Assembly (NCBI GenBank): GCA_015698045.1
Contig: BLAL01000193.1
Span: 1,178,501 to 1,242,500, forward strand
Origin: Rhizophagus clarus
Lineage: Eukaryota; Glomeromycota; Glomeromycetes; Glomerales; Glomeraceae
Length of the DNA stretch: 64,000 nucleotides
Direction: 5' to 3'
The notes under the pieces were generated by a model. The model was not told the DNA's origin. It made no database searches and saw only the letters and a list, made by a program, of their open reading frames with translations. A program made the position numbers and the translations under genes. Positions 10,591-21,275 of the stretch are shown here, one piece after another (the first letter of the stretch is position 1; the number at the start of each line of letters is the position of its first letter).

Positions 10591-13134
10591 ATGGCGAAAA
10601 ATCAAGATTGGTTTAATAAAAAATATTCGGGAAAAGAAAAAATAAATATTGCTGAAAGCAATAAATTAAAGCTTGGAGGTTTTTTGAAAATAAAAGATTT
10701 TGAGAAGGTAGATAATATTAGTTTGAAGAACTTTGAATTAATCAAATTGGAAATTAGTGGTTGTTCTAAACTTACTCAGATTAACTTACTGGAGCTTTCT
10801 AAACTTAAGAATTTAACTGTAATTAAATGTTCAAACCTAACCACGCTTAATTGTTCGTTAACTGGGTTAACTAGTTTGGATATAAGTGGTTGCGACACTC
10901 TTAAAAATATTGATTTGTCAAAACTTCCTAAACTTTTAAATTTATCTGTAACTGAATGTCAGAAACTGACCAGGCTTGATTGTTCAAAAACTGAGTTAAC
11001 TGATTTGAAAATAATTAATTGCACTCAAATTAATAAGATTATCACTACTACTGAGAATTCTGCTGAGAAGTCTATTAAGACCAAGAGTTTGTACGTGAAA
11101 GGTTATTCAAATCTAACCACGCTTGATTGTTCAGAAACTGACTTTACTAGCTTGGAAATAAGTGATTGTTCTCGGGTTGACTTGTCAAAACTTTCTAAAA
11201 TTACGAGTTTAACTGTAATTGACTGTTTAATAGAAGAGTTTGATTGTTCATCGAAAGAGTTAACTAGTTTAGAAATAAGTGGTTGTCTTGAACTTAAGAA
11301 GATTGATTTATCAAAACTCTTAAAGCTTGAAAGTTTATCTGTAATTAACTGTTCAAAACTAACAAAGTTTGATTGTTCATCAGAAGAGTTAACTAGTTTA
11401 GAAATAAGTGGTTGTTCTGAACTTGATGAAGTTGATTTAAAAGGTCTTCTTAACCTTCGGAGTTTAACTGTAATTAACTGTTCAAAACTAACAAAGTTTG
11501 ATTGTTCATCGGAAGAGTTAGCTAGTTTAAAAATAAGTGGTTGTTCTAAACTTGGTGAAATTAACCCAAAAAATCTTCCTAATCTCGAGAGTTTATCTGT
11601 AGTTGAATGTTCAAACCTAATTAAGCTTGATTGTTCAGAAACTGAGTTAACTAATTTGGAAATAATTAATTGTACTCGAATCAATAAGATTATCACCTTA
11701 TCTAATACTACTAAAAATTCTGCTGAGAAGTTTACTAAGACCAAGAGTTTATATGTGAAAGGTTATTCAAATCTAACCACGCTTGATTGTTCAGAAACTG
11801 ACTTTACTAGTTTGAAAATAGGAGATTGTTCTCAGATTGACTTGTCAAAATTTTCTGAAATTACGAGTTTAACTGTAATTGACTGTTTAAAACTAAAAGA
11901 GTTTGATTGTTCATCAGAAAAGTTGACTAATTTAAGAATAAGTGGTTGTTATACTCTTAAAGAGGTTGATTTGTCAAAACTTCCTAACCTTACGAGTTTA
12001 TCCGTGATTGACTGTCTAAAATTGGAAAAGCTTAATTGTTCATCAATTAAGAAGTTAACTAAATTAGAAGTCAGTGATCTTATTGAACTCGATTGTTCGA
12101 ATACCTCAATTGAAGGATTAAGTCTTAATCTTTGTCCGTATATTACCAAACTCGATTGTTCCAACAACAGTGAACTTATTAATATAGATGTAAGCAACTG
12201 TTTCAAATTACAATATATTGATTGCTCTAACTGTTCTAACAGTAATTTTACTCATCTTGACCTAAGCTATTGCCCTAAATCTATTGAAGTTTACCCTTCT
12301 GATCTGAATATTATTAGAAAAAAAGAAAATATTAAAAATATATTAATAGTTGGTCGCACTGGTGGAGGTAAATCCACGTTAGCCAATGTACTTACTAACA
12401 CTGATAAATTCAAGGAAAGCGCGTACGCGGTTAGTGAGACTAAAGGTTTCAGTAAAAGAGAATTTAAATGGAACGAGATTAATTTTCGTGTAGTTGATAC
12501 TATTGGAGCTGGTGACACCAGTCTAGTTTTAAAGGATGTTTTATACAAAATGGCTGATGGAATTTATTCAATGCCAGAAGGGATAAGTCAGGTTTTATTT
12601 GTAGTTGATGGAAGGTTCAAAAAAGAAGAAATAAATACGTTCAACATGATTAAAGATTCTATTTTAGAAATTAACATTCTTGATTATGTCACTCTCGTGA
12701 GAACTAAATTTGATAACTTTAGAAGTGAAAATGAGTGTAATATAGATATAAATAAAATGAAAAATGAAAGCGATTCGATTAAAAAAATAATTGAATCGTG
12801 CAATAGAGTCATTCATGTAGACAATCCTTCAGTAAATATTGAAGCAGCTGATGACGCTGATGATGATGATGATGATGATATTTTGACCCAAATTAAAGTT
12901 AGTAAAAAGACAAGAGAAAGGTCAAGAAAAATATTACTAGAATACTTAGAGGGCGTACCTCCGGTTAAGGAAAATTATTATTTCAAATTAAAAACGTGGG
13001 ATATGTTACGGGATAAGATTAATACGCTTGCGACATATAAAGATGATAATAAAATACTGAGAGAAATGTCAAAAGCCGATCCGGAACTTGTGGCACTTTA
13101 TAATGTATCTAAAGAACTTTGTTTAATTCTTTAA
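10591..13134 (+). CDS. LRR-AIG1 GTPase, largest copy, CaaX box
   Basis: 847 residues, single exon, ATG at 10591 with the family N-terminus (DWFNKKYSG). Residues 30-570 are leucine-rich repeats with regular cysteines ('LEISGCSEL', 'LSVINCSKL', 'FDCSSEEL'), roughly twice the number seen in the other copies. The G domain begins with GRTGGGKS at residue 588, followed by DTIGAGD, 'VLFVVDGRFKKEE', VRTKFDNF (here with the TKxD form of G4), HVDNPS and a seven-Asp run. The last residues are ELCLIL, a CaaX box of the geranylgeranyl type. The repeat region has grown by internal duplication (see the repeat entries). An extracellular location is unlikely because no signal peptide is seen; a membrane-attached cytosolic sensor-switch is plausible but not shown. 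Confidence 0.92.
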   Translation: MAKNQDWFNKKYSGKEKINIAESNKLKLGGFLKIKDFEKVDNISLKNFELIKLEISGCSKLTQINLLELSKLKNLTVIKCSNLTTLNCSLTGLTSLDISGCDTLKNIDLSKLPKLLNLSVTECQKLTRLDCSKTELTDLKIINCTQINKIITTTENSAEKSIKTKSLYVKGYSNLTTLDCSETDFTSLEISDCSRVDLSKLSKITSLTVIDCLIEEFDCSSKELTSLEISGCLELKKIDLSKLLKLESLSVINCSKLTKFDCSSEELTSLEISGCSELDEVDLKGLLNLRSLTVINCSKLTKFDCSSEELASLKISGCSKLGEINPKNLPNLESLSVVECSNLIKLDCSETELTNLEIINCTRINKIITLSNTTKNSAEKFTKTKSLYVKGYSNLTTLDCSETDFTSLKIGDCSQIDLSKFSEITSLTVIDCLKLKEFDCSSEKLTNLRISGCYTLKEVDLSKLPNLTSLSVIDCLKLEKLNCSSIKKLTKLEVSDLIELDCSNTSIEGLSLNLCPYITKLDCSNNSELINIDVSNCFKLQYIDCSNCSNSNFTHLDLSYCPKSIEVYPSDLNIIRKKENIKNILIVGRTGGGKSTLANVLTNTDKFKESAYAVSETKGFSKREFKWNEINFRVVDTIGAGDTSLVLKDVLYKMADGIYSMPEGISQVLFVVDGRFKKEEINTFNMIKDSILEINILDYVTLVRTKFDNFRSENECNIDINKMKNESDSIKKIIESCNRVIHVDNPSVNIEAADDADDDDDDDILTQIKVSKKTRERSRKILLEYLEGVPPVKENYYFKLKTWDMLRDKINTLATYKDDNKILREMSKADPELVALYNVSKELCLIL
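11044..11905 (+). repeat. Internal duplication in the LRR gene, 660-bp offset
   Basis: About 200 bases from 11044 (through 'accaagagttt' at 11080) recur at about 11704 (same word at 11740) with few changes. The offset of 660 nt is 220 codons, so frame is kept. It added a block of LRR units in one step. Confidence 0.85.
11242..11628 (+). repeat. 129-bp tandem repeats coding for LRR pairs
   Basis: The word 'gattgttcatc' starts units at 11242, 11371 and 11500, exactly 129 nt (43 codons, two LRRs) apart. The DNA is nearly identical between units, so these are recent in-frame tandem duplications. Confidence 0.85.
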
Positions 13135-13989
13135 TCGACAAAATTTAATGAATTTGAGTTATAGTTTTTCGTACGTATAGCGCACATTTTATCGAATAAT
13201 TAGAAAGATATTTTGTATATTATTTTATTTATTTAAATAAATTTTTACTTGAGATCTAATTTACTATTTATTATAGAAAGTTAAAAAGGTTTTGTAACAA
13301 CATATTTTATATGGTAACCGATTGATTGTTAGGCAAGGTAAGATCAAGATTTTATCATTTATATTAAATTATCAATAAAGATAACATGGAAACGATATAC
13401 TGTATTTTGGTTTATGTGTAATGTCTATTGTGAAATTGGTTAATCATGTAGGAAGACAGAGTTGATAGAAGAAATGAGAACGTTAGAGTCGAATAAGTCA
13501 TTTTTTAAACCCGGTGTTTTTAATTTTAAATACGACACTATTGTGATAACTAGCTTTGAAAAATAAAAACGATCACGAAAATGGTAAAAAAAGTCCAATT
13601 TGCTGAAATATTTTATGTAAACAAGTTTTATATTTGTTGATGATAAGAAATAATCGAAAAATAGGATCAAAACTACGCTATTAAAAATAACTTGGCAAGA
13701 AAATACTTCAAAATTTAGAAATGTGTATGAACAATGAAAATTTACCAGAAATTCAGATATATATATATTTGCTTCAGTATCCCAAATTTAATCTTTAAAT
13801 CAAATAATACTTTATTAATAATATATTATAAATATGTGGTTCATGGTATATTTAAAAATTTGAAACTATGAAGTTCAACGTTCAACGTTCATTTAGTAAT
13901 GCTTAACTACTACTTGAAATATCCCATAACGATAAATCTTAAGTATGGCAACTATTTTATAAAGTATGCTATTGGTTTGATATACTTTC
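13135..13989. other. Intergenic, no supported gene
   Basis: AT-rich 3' flank of the large LRR-GTPase. No motif-bearing frame or RNA gene is seen. Confidence 0.5.
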
Positions 13990-14540
13990 CCACATGATCT
14001 AACATGATCTAGTATTATTTCTCTTTACTCGATTCTTGTTTTAATTAGCACTATCGTCTTCAATAACATTTGCCGGGGAATTATTCTCTACATAAATGTC
14101 GTCATCACATCTAATTATTTCAGCAATTATATCGTTTTCCTCGCCATTCTTTTTCTTTATCTACATCACACTCTGTTTTATTCTAAAATTAGGAAACTTA
14201 GTCCTCATAATAATAACAATGTCGTTCTTCAAAATGGTATCTTTCAAAAAATTGTATATCTTTGCCGTAATTTCTTGATCGCCTAACTTTCACCTTATTT
14301 CTTCTTCTGTTAACTTTCCATCAGTCATAAGTAGAACCTGAATTATTCCTTCCGACATCAAATTAATTTCTTCTGTCATTCTACTCATCATAACTATAAT
14401 GTTCCCAATTATAACAGTATCAACAACAAATATTTGGTTCCTCTCATTTTCTGAATACGAACTTTGTTAACTGTGTACCCGGTTTCAGTAGATTCACCAC
14501 AATCAGCGCCGCAACTAAAATCATTTTATCTTTTTAAAAA
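13990..14540 (-). pseudogene. Relic of an AIG1-type GTPase
   Basis: Reading the minus strand gives scattered family fragments in order: a P-loop remnant near 14500, the pattern matching 'IPEGISQVLLMTDGKLT' near 14290-14360, a G4-region scrap near 14160-14210, and 'YVENNSPANVIEDD' near 14050-14095, which corresponds to VDNPPxxI plus the acidic tract. Many stops and frameshifts interrupt it. Confidence 0.65.
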
Positions 14541-14799
14541 GTTTGAGGTAGTGCTGTAGTGGATCTAATCTAGATATCTAATGTGGATGATCGTTACACA
14601 ATTATTTTGCCATATAAAATAATTCAACTAATCGCTCATTTATTCCGTCTAGAATGCATTTACATAGTAGGTTGAATTCTAAATAAATGAATTCTAAATA
14701 AAAAGTTCGTAAAAATCAATATTTAAATACACTCAAATTCATAGTTGAGTTTGTTAAGGTTATCACTTTATACTAGTTGTGCATTCTAACAATTTTTAT

Positions 14800-15570
14800 A
14801 AATGTTTATCTAAAGAACTTAAAGAAAGTCATTTTTTGGAATTACAAAAGGTTAATAATATTTTGGGTAAAATTTTAAATTTTGAAATTAAGTCTAGTTT
14901 GCCAATTTTCATTTTATAATAAAACCTTCATAAAATAAGTACATAACGGTATTAGAATATACTTATTTAAAGAATAATTTTAAATTACTTCAAATGGAAT
15001 GATAAATTCAGACGGCCTTTGATAATATATGTGGATAAAATGCTTACATTTACTCATAGAGATTTGGTAATATAAGATTTAAATTATCTTTATTTATTTC
15101 ACTAATTATATTAATTCAATTTTATTTTATTTTATTTTATTTTATGCCATGCAAAAAAAAAAAATTAGCTAACAATAATAGACTAATTATCGCTAACCTT
15201 GGATCATCTGAACGATCAGTAGAAGTTACAACTAGTTCGACAGCTGATGTAATAGGAATGGTTGAATATATCGAGCTACAACGTTTTAGGCGTATCAATA
15301 ACAAAAAGATAAGAAGCCCGATTAGATGTTTTATTTTATTATGGGCGGGCATCCCCCTTTTCCTGATTATCCACGAGACCCATTTGTTATATGTGTATTA
15401 AATCTACGTATCAGTTTTATGAGTCTTAGAGGGAAACCAATTGAAGGTAAACTTTAGAATATCAACAGCTATCAACAGCTTTTACCAAAGATAATTCAAT
15501 TTTAAGAATTTTAGTTAAATTAAAAACCGGTAAATTCCTTGATTTATCGATAGCTATGCAACTAACCTAT
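14800..15570 (+). pseudogene. Protein kinase relic, copy 1
   Basis: Fragments of a protein kinase domain remain in order: a 'FLELQK' stretch at about 14835 equivalent to the 'RFFGITK' segment of copy 2, THRDL (catalytic loop) at about 15052-15066, and an open stretch 15144-15401 that includes IIANLGSSE (DLG/DFG position), 'GMVEYIELQRF' (activation segment, PE-like) and remnants of the C-lobe. The N-lobe is absent. It is followed by a GTPase relic, and the pair is repeated at 18.9-20.4 kb. Confidence 0.7.
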
Positions 15571-16300
15571 TCAAGCATCATGGCCGGATAGTATTATTGA
15601 TAGTAAACAATCTGGATTAATTATGTCTGACTCTGTGGAGATAAATGAGTAAATTAAAGTATAGAGATTGATTTTAAAAAATCATATATGTTTTATTAAT
15701 AATTATTTCATCGAAACCTACTAAATCAATAATCAATTAGATGAAAAAGAAAAAAAGAAAAACTAAGAATTTGATAATAATTGGCTATGCTGATACGAAT
15801 TATCCAATGTATTAAGTACTGCTGCTGAAGAAAGTAAGTAATCGATTAATAAGACTAAAAGGTTCTAGAAAAATTTTGAATGGAAGGGAATGAAAATATT
15901 GGAATAAGAATTATTAGTTAAAAAGAAAGTTATATACGAAAAAGTAATAGAAATAATTATTTGATATTGAAAGTAAAGTCAAATTTTATTTACGATTGAC
16001 GGAAAATTCAAGTTGAAGGTTTCTTTATGGTGACCGGGTGAGTCGGCAGAAACGGAAAGTACATTTTACTCTTAAAGGTATTGCTAAATTTATCAACTGA
16101 ATTTAGAAAAAATGAAGACTAGCGCAAAAAAAGATGAAGCATTTGTTAAAATATGTCAAAATATTGTTTATGTGGACAAAAAGTCGATGATTGTAAAGCA
16201 AATAAATTAATGAGAGAAAGAGAATCAATCAAGAGAAATATTATTGAAGCGCTTTGGAAAAAGTTTTTCAAGAAAAAAAAAAAAAAAAAAATTTAAATAT
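14830..16300 (+). repeat. Duplicated block, copy 1 (kinase + GTPase relics)
   Basis: Shares order and long stretches of similarity with 19150-20420. The two begin with nearly the same word around 'tttttggaattacaaaa', share the HRDL and DLG regions, then an AIG1 relic. The offset is about 4.3 kb. Divergence is substantial, so the duplication is old. Confidence 0.7.
15730..16300 (+). pseudogene. Relic of an AIG1-type GTPase, copy 1
   Basis: After the kinase relic the plus strand keeps 'NLIIIGYADT' (β1 and damaged P-loop) at about 15765, a WKGMK segment at about 15880, 'FTIDGKFK' at about 15990, and 'IVYVDKKS' at about 16160 in the VDNPP position, then 'RERESIKRNIIE'. Stops and frameshifts separate these. 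Confidence 0.7.
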
Positions 16301-16836
16301 TTGACATGGAAACATTTGTGCTTTTACAGCTTGAGTAGATATCTTGGTGATTACAACATTAGGGAAGTTTAATGATAGTAATATTAAAATATTTGAAAAC
16401 AATTCGATACAGACCCAAGCTTTTAGTTGATGTTCCTTTTATTTTTATTTATTTCTATTTTTTGGTAAAATAAAATTTATAACGAAGTTATTCTTAATTA
16501 CTTAAAATTTGAATCCTCGTATCATACTGTAATTCTCAAGTTGAATCGTCGAACTTATTTTGTTATGTTCATTACATATCTTTAGCTAACTACTATTTTA
16601 TTTGTTAATCAACTTCACGTGAGATTCTATTAAGTGGTTGATCGACATCATTTGTCGGATCGTCGGGCATTGGTCAAATTTTACATATACTAATTTTACT
16701 AGATATTAGTATGCATAAAACTAAACATCATCATTAACTGTGTAATTCTCGAGCTGTTTATTGTATACACATCAATAATTTGATATTGAATGAATTTGTA
16801 TCTTCAGTTCAGGATATTACATCGACAAACAAACTA
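16301..16836. other. Intergenic, no supported gene
   Basis: AT-rich gap downstream of the minus-strand GTPase gene. Nothing recognisable. Confidence 0.45.
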
Positions 16837-17532
16837 TTAAATGTTTAGAGACTCTAGATATTCTTCAATCCGTTTGTTTAATTCACCCCACGGTTTTACT
16901 TTGAAGTATCCTTCCTGACATGCTTTATTCAAGTAGTTTAATAATATTTCTCTTGACCTTTTTCTTATTTTTTTATTATTGTTAACCGTGTGTTGATCAT
17001 CCTCATCAGCAATTTGAATATTTGTCGGCGGATTGTCCACATGAATGACATCTCGACATGATTTAATTATCTCAGCAATTTTTTCGTTCTCACTATGTAA
17101 TTGATCTCTATTAATATCACACATTTCTTCGTTTTTAAAGTTACTAAATTTTGTTCTCACAATAGTAACATATCCAAGAATATCCGTTGAAAAAATTGAA
17201 TTCTTAAGCACGTTAAATATCCTTGTTTCTCCTGCTGTGAAATTTCCTTCAATCACAAATAAAACTTGACTCAGCCCTTCTTGCATAGAATAGATTCCTT
17301 CAACTATATTATGCAAAACTTTATTCATGGATAGCCTAGTGTTATCAATTCCAACAGTGTCAACTACACAGTATCTCTTTCCATGCCACTTAAAATCTTT
17401 CTTTTGGAAATTATTTGTCACGCTAATTGAACGTCCACTTTCCTCAAATTCCTCAGTGTCAGATAACACATTGCATAATGCAGATTTACCACTACCGGTG
17501 CGGCCAACTATTAATACATTTAATATATTCAT
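16837..17532 (-). CDS. AIG1-type GTPase, short form without LRR
   Basis: 231 residues. The ATG lies nine residues before the P-loop, so the protein is essentially one G domain: GRTGSGKS at residue 10, DTVGIDN, 'VLFVIEGNFTAGE', VRTKFSNF, HVDNPP with a weak acidic tract (ADEDD), then the conserved basic helix 'RKRSREILLNYL' and a further 30 residues ending ESLNI. There is no CaaX box. All nucleotide-binding motifs are intact apart from the family-wide S in place of D in the TKxD position. It lies tandem to the broken copy downstream of it in plus coordinates (17606-18374). Confidence 0.87.
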   Translation of the reverse strand: MNILNVLIVGRTGSGKSALCNVLSDTEEFEESGRSISVTNNFQKKDFKWHGKRYCVVDTVGIDNTRLSMNKVLHNIVEGIYSMQEGLSQVLFVIEGNFTAGETRIFNVLKNSIFSTDILGYVTIVRTKFSNFKNEEMCDINRDQLHSENEKIAEIIKSCRDVIHVDNPPTNIQIADEDDQHTVNNNKKIRKRSREILLNYLNKACQEGYFKVKPWGELNKRIEEYLESLNI

Positions 17533-17605
17533 TTTTTCTCCTAAATTAATATAATAACAATTAGTAAAGAATTCATGTTAAATAATCTTGATGTAATACA
17601 CTCTA

Positions 17606-18374
17606 CTAACTTGTTATCTCCTGAGTAACTTGATTATCAATAATGAGTGTTGGACTTTCTAATTTTAAGTCTCGTTCCATTTCAGCGATATTTTCTATCC
17701 CATTTGATTCGATATAACCGGAAATTTTATTATGTAGTTCCTCCCAAGTTTTTAGTTTATAGTATTTTTCTTGACACGTAGTCTCCAAGTGACTTAGTAG
17801 TATGTTTCTTGACCTTGCTCTTATTTTTTTATTATTTTCTACTCTTTCTCTATCATCATCATCTTCAATATAAATATTTATCGGGGGATTGTCCACATAA
17901 ATGATATCTTAATTAATTTAACAATTACTTTACTTTCATAACACGTTTGACTTTTCTCTTCTTTACATTTTTTTTTAATTTTAAAGTTCTCAAATTTCGT
18001 TCTCACAATAGTAATATATCCTGCAATACCACTATTTAAGATTTCTTTTTCAAATGACTTAAATATTCTTATTTCTTCTGCTGTGAACTTTCCATCGACC
18101 GCAAATAAGACCTGACTTATCCCTTCTGGCATCGAATAAATTACTTCACTTATTTTACTATACACATCTTTCTTTTCGATTGAATCAATTCCGATTTCAA
18201 CCACACAATATTCATTCTCATTCCATTTAAAAACTTTCTGGAAATTTCTGGTCCTTTTAGTTGTATAATCATTTTCATAGTATCACATAATACACTGCAT
18301 AATGTAGATTTACCAACGTTAGTATGGCCCATTATCAATACATTCTTAACTCCTTTTTCTTGACTAATATTCAT
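17606..18374 (-). pseudogene. AIG1-type GTPase with two frameshifts
   Basis: The minus strand starts with an ATG and GHTNVGKS at about residue 15. The frame is lost near 18285 just after 'SVLCDT', regained in the next frame up to about 17900, and shifted again between the 'IVKLIKI' segment and VDNPPINI. Each piece matches the family well (MPEGISQVLF, VRTKFENF, acidic tract, C-terminal helix), so the breaks are recent. No typical splice signals sit at the breaks. The C-terminus is QEITS, without CaaX. Confidence 0.8.
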
Positions 18375-18929
18375 GTTAACATGAAGAAATTTCTTAAGTC
18401 AAGGGTCCGACGAACAATCGAAGAAATTCTAATGTAAAATAATTTCTAACTCTATAGACTAACAAATGTACATGAGAATAAAATGAGACCATCTACACAT
18501 CGGCGAAGTACATGTACACGGTAGTACAAGATTGTAATGAATATCAGATCAATTGTTTGGTTATTAAAAAAACAAATATTTTTAATTTTTACAAAGTACA
18601 AACTCATAACAAGAAATATGAGCTAAGAAAAAGGCTTTTTAAATGATTGTTCTCTAAACAATTAAAAAATAAATAAAAAAATAAATAAATTAATTTAAAG
18701 AAAACTTTCATGTAAAATACCACTGAAACATAAACTTTGGATTATGAAGCCTGAAAAGTTGTAAAGAAAAATGAAAAATAATGTTTTTTTATAATTATCG
18801 GCTTCACCCTGGCGAGTTTTAATGTATCAGCCAGATCTTTACTAGTACCCGATTATCAATATTAGTAAGTCACGTGGAAATGAAAATTTTTTCGCAGTTT
18901 TCACGTGTTAATTTATCTTTACAGTTATA

Positions 18930-19860
18930 TATAATGTGGAACAATTTGCGGAGTAGCATTCGTTGTAGAAAGAGCTGATTGGAAAAATTGTGGAAATAAA
19001 ACGGTATTAAAGATTCTTGTAAACAATCATTCAAAGATAATATTGTCGAATTTGTTAAGGAGGTAAATGTCACTATATATTTTAGATATATTTCTGCCAA
19101 TTTTTATAGAGGTTTAGCTAAAAAAATTTAAAGACGATTTCATCCAAATATAAATCGATTTTTTGGAATTACAAAAAGTTAATAATATTCTACGTAAAAC
19201 TTTGTGATTAAGTCTTGATCTATTAATTTCATCTTATAATAGAACCTTTATCAAATAAATAATGGTATTAGAATATGCCAATCAAGGAAAATCCAGATAG
19301 CCTTGGATGTCGATTAAAATACTTACATTTCAAATGAATTATCATAGAGATTTGGTAATATAATAATTTAAATTATCTTATCTATTCCATTGATCCTATT
19401 AACTTAATTTATTTTTTTCTTATTTTATAGCATGCAAAAAGCATATTAGTTAACAATAATGTACTAATGATTGCCGACCTTGGATCATTTAAACAATTAT
19501 CACTAGTTCAATAAATTCATGCTGGCGGAATAGGGATGGTTGAATATATTGAACCACAACGTTTCAGGGATATCAATTACTAACCGATATCTATCGCTTA
19601 GGTGTTTTATTATGGTAAATTTTCAGAGGCATTCTCCTTTACTTGATTATCCATGAGATCCATTTACATGTATCAGGTTTACGTATTAATTTTAATGGTC
19701 TTAGAGAGAAACCAATTGAATGCACACCTTTAGAGTATTAACAACATCACCAAAGATGCTGGAATGATGACCGAATTCAAGTCCCGATATTGAAACTTTG
19801 ATTAAATTAAAAAAATGGCGAATGACCTGATTCATCGTTAGCTATGCAGCCACAGCCTAT
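18930..19860 (+). pseudogene. Protein kinase relic, copy 2
   Basis: Better preserved than copy 1. In order: 'ERADWKNCGNKTVLKIL' (the VAIK-type lysine region) near 18970-19020, 'IVEFVKE' before a possible gt donor at 19064, 'RRFHPNINRFFGITK' near 19130-19175, 'LEYANQGK' near 19270, HRDL near 19340, MIADLG near 19470, 'EYIEPQRFRDI' near 19540-19570, and C-lobe scraps ending like 'CWNDD' near 19760. Frameshifts and stops occur between them. The layout is that of the expanded Rhizophagus kinase-like families. Confidence 0.75.
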
Positions 19861-20420
19861 TCAAACATCATAGATAATGGATAATATACCCGACTATATC
19901 GAGATAAGTCAGTAACTTTAAGTGTAGAAATTGATTTTATTATATATTTTTATTATTAATAATTTATTATTTAATTGGACATAATCAATTATATGAAAAA
20001 AAGTAAAAAGAAAAACTAATGGTTATGTTGGTAGTGGTGAATCCACATTATACGATATACTGTTGATTTAAGAAAGCAAGTACTCGATTAATAAAGCTAA
20101 ATATTTCCGAAAAAAATTTTGGATGGAAAAGAATGAAATATCATGTAATTAATATCATTGGATTGAGAAATACTAAATTAACTAAAAAAAAAGTTATATA
20201 TGAAAAAATAACAGAAATAATTTATTACAAAGACTATTTGTATAAGGAGAACGAAACAACTATTAAATTATATAAAATATTGTTTGTGTAAACAATGCAG
20301 ACAATCTCCCGATAAATATTTTTATAGATGATAAAGACGATGAAGAAAAAATTATATTAACAGAAAAGAAGAGATCAATATTGCTTTGGTAATATCACGG
20401 AAGTAAAACATAATTTATTG
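19150..20420 (+). repeat. Duplicated block, copy 2 (kinase + GTPase relics)
   Basis: Partner of 14830-16300. Same order of kinase relic, a non-coding spacer and AIG1 relic in the same orientation. Confidence 0.7.
20000..20420 (+). pseudogene. Relic of an AIG1-type GTPase, copy 2
   Basis: Keeps GYVGSGEST at about 20025 (P-loop with lysine changed to Glu), 'YHVINIIGLRNT' near 20140 in the G3 position, and 'VDNADNLPINIF' plus a D-rich stretch near 20290-20345. Several frameshifts. It corresponds to the relic at 15730. Confidence 0.7.
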
Positions 20421-21275
20421 TTAGAAATTCCGACATTAAAATTTAATCACTTTGAAGAAATGAAACGAGTAAACTTCATCTAGAAAATCTTCACAAGTAA
20501 GTAAAAATGTAAAATTCATTTTAATATTAGAAGTATAAGCTATTATTAATTATTTATTAGAATGACTTCTGCTTATACAAACTTAATAAAGATTTTTACT
20601 AATCAACCAACTAATCTAACGAATCTAAAGGAAATCTGTATTAGCTGAAGCACTAAATGGTTCTCACTATTTCGAGAAAAAAGTATAATAAATTTGTCAG
20701 AAGGGAAAGTAAAACTCCTAATAAATTCCTAGTCCTGCGTGTTTCCAACCGTACGACCAATTAATTAATAAATTTAAATTTTATTTTCTTATTCCCACTT
20801 TCTACAATGATTAATAATATTTAAACTATGTATTTAAACTATTTAAACTAATCAAGACACTTTAATCTTCTATCTAATTGAGGTCACTTAGTTGTGTTCT
20901 TTAAGTACGAAAAATGGGTTTTAGTTGACATATCGATTGATTACATAATCCTAACTTTTTTTTTTTTATTTTTAAAAAATATATTACCAAAATCTAATTT
21001 CGAAGTTACACGCAATAAAAATTACACGTCACGTTATGTAACTTATTAACGTTAATAATTATCGTAATTTTACACGTCTTTTATTTATATACAACTTCAA
21101 ATATTTTATGATGGCTATTAATATAAAATTTTGAACATTTGAGAAAATTTTTATGGTACAAATTGTTCTAATTCTGTAATTTTGAATTACCTTAATGAAA
21201 GAACGAGATTATTCTAGTTAATGGTATAGTTTTCAAAATTTATATATCAAATTGAAAAAAATATTTTTTACCATT
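20421..21275. other. Intergenic, 3' flank of the Bye1-like gene
   Basis: AT-rich, no supported gene. Confidence 0.45.

Noticed and set aside
10275-10605. Two lysine-run minus-strand frames
   Set aside because: They are translations of the 46-base T run upstream of the LRR-GTPase.
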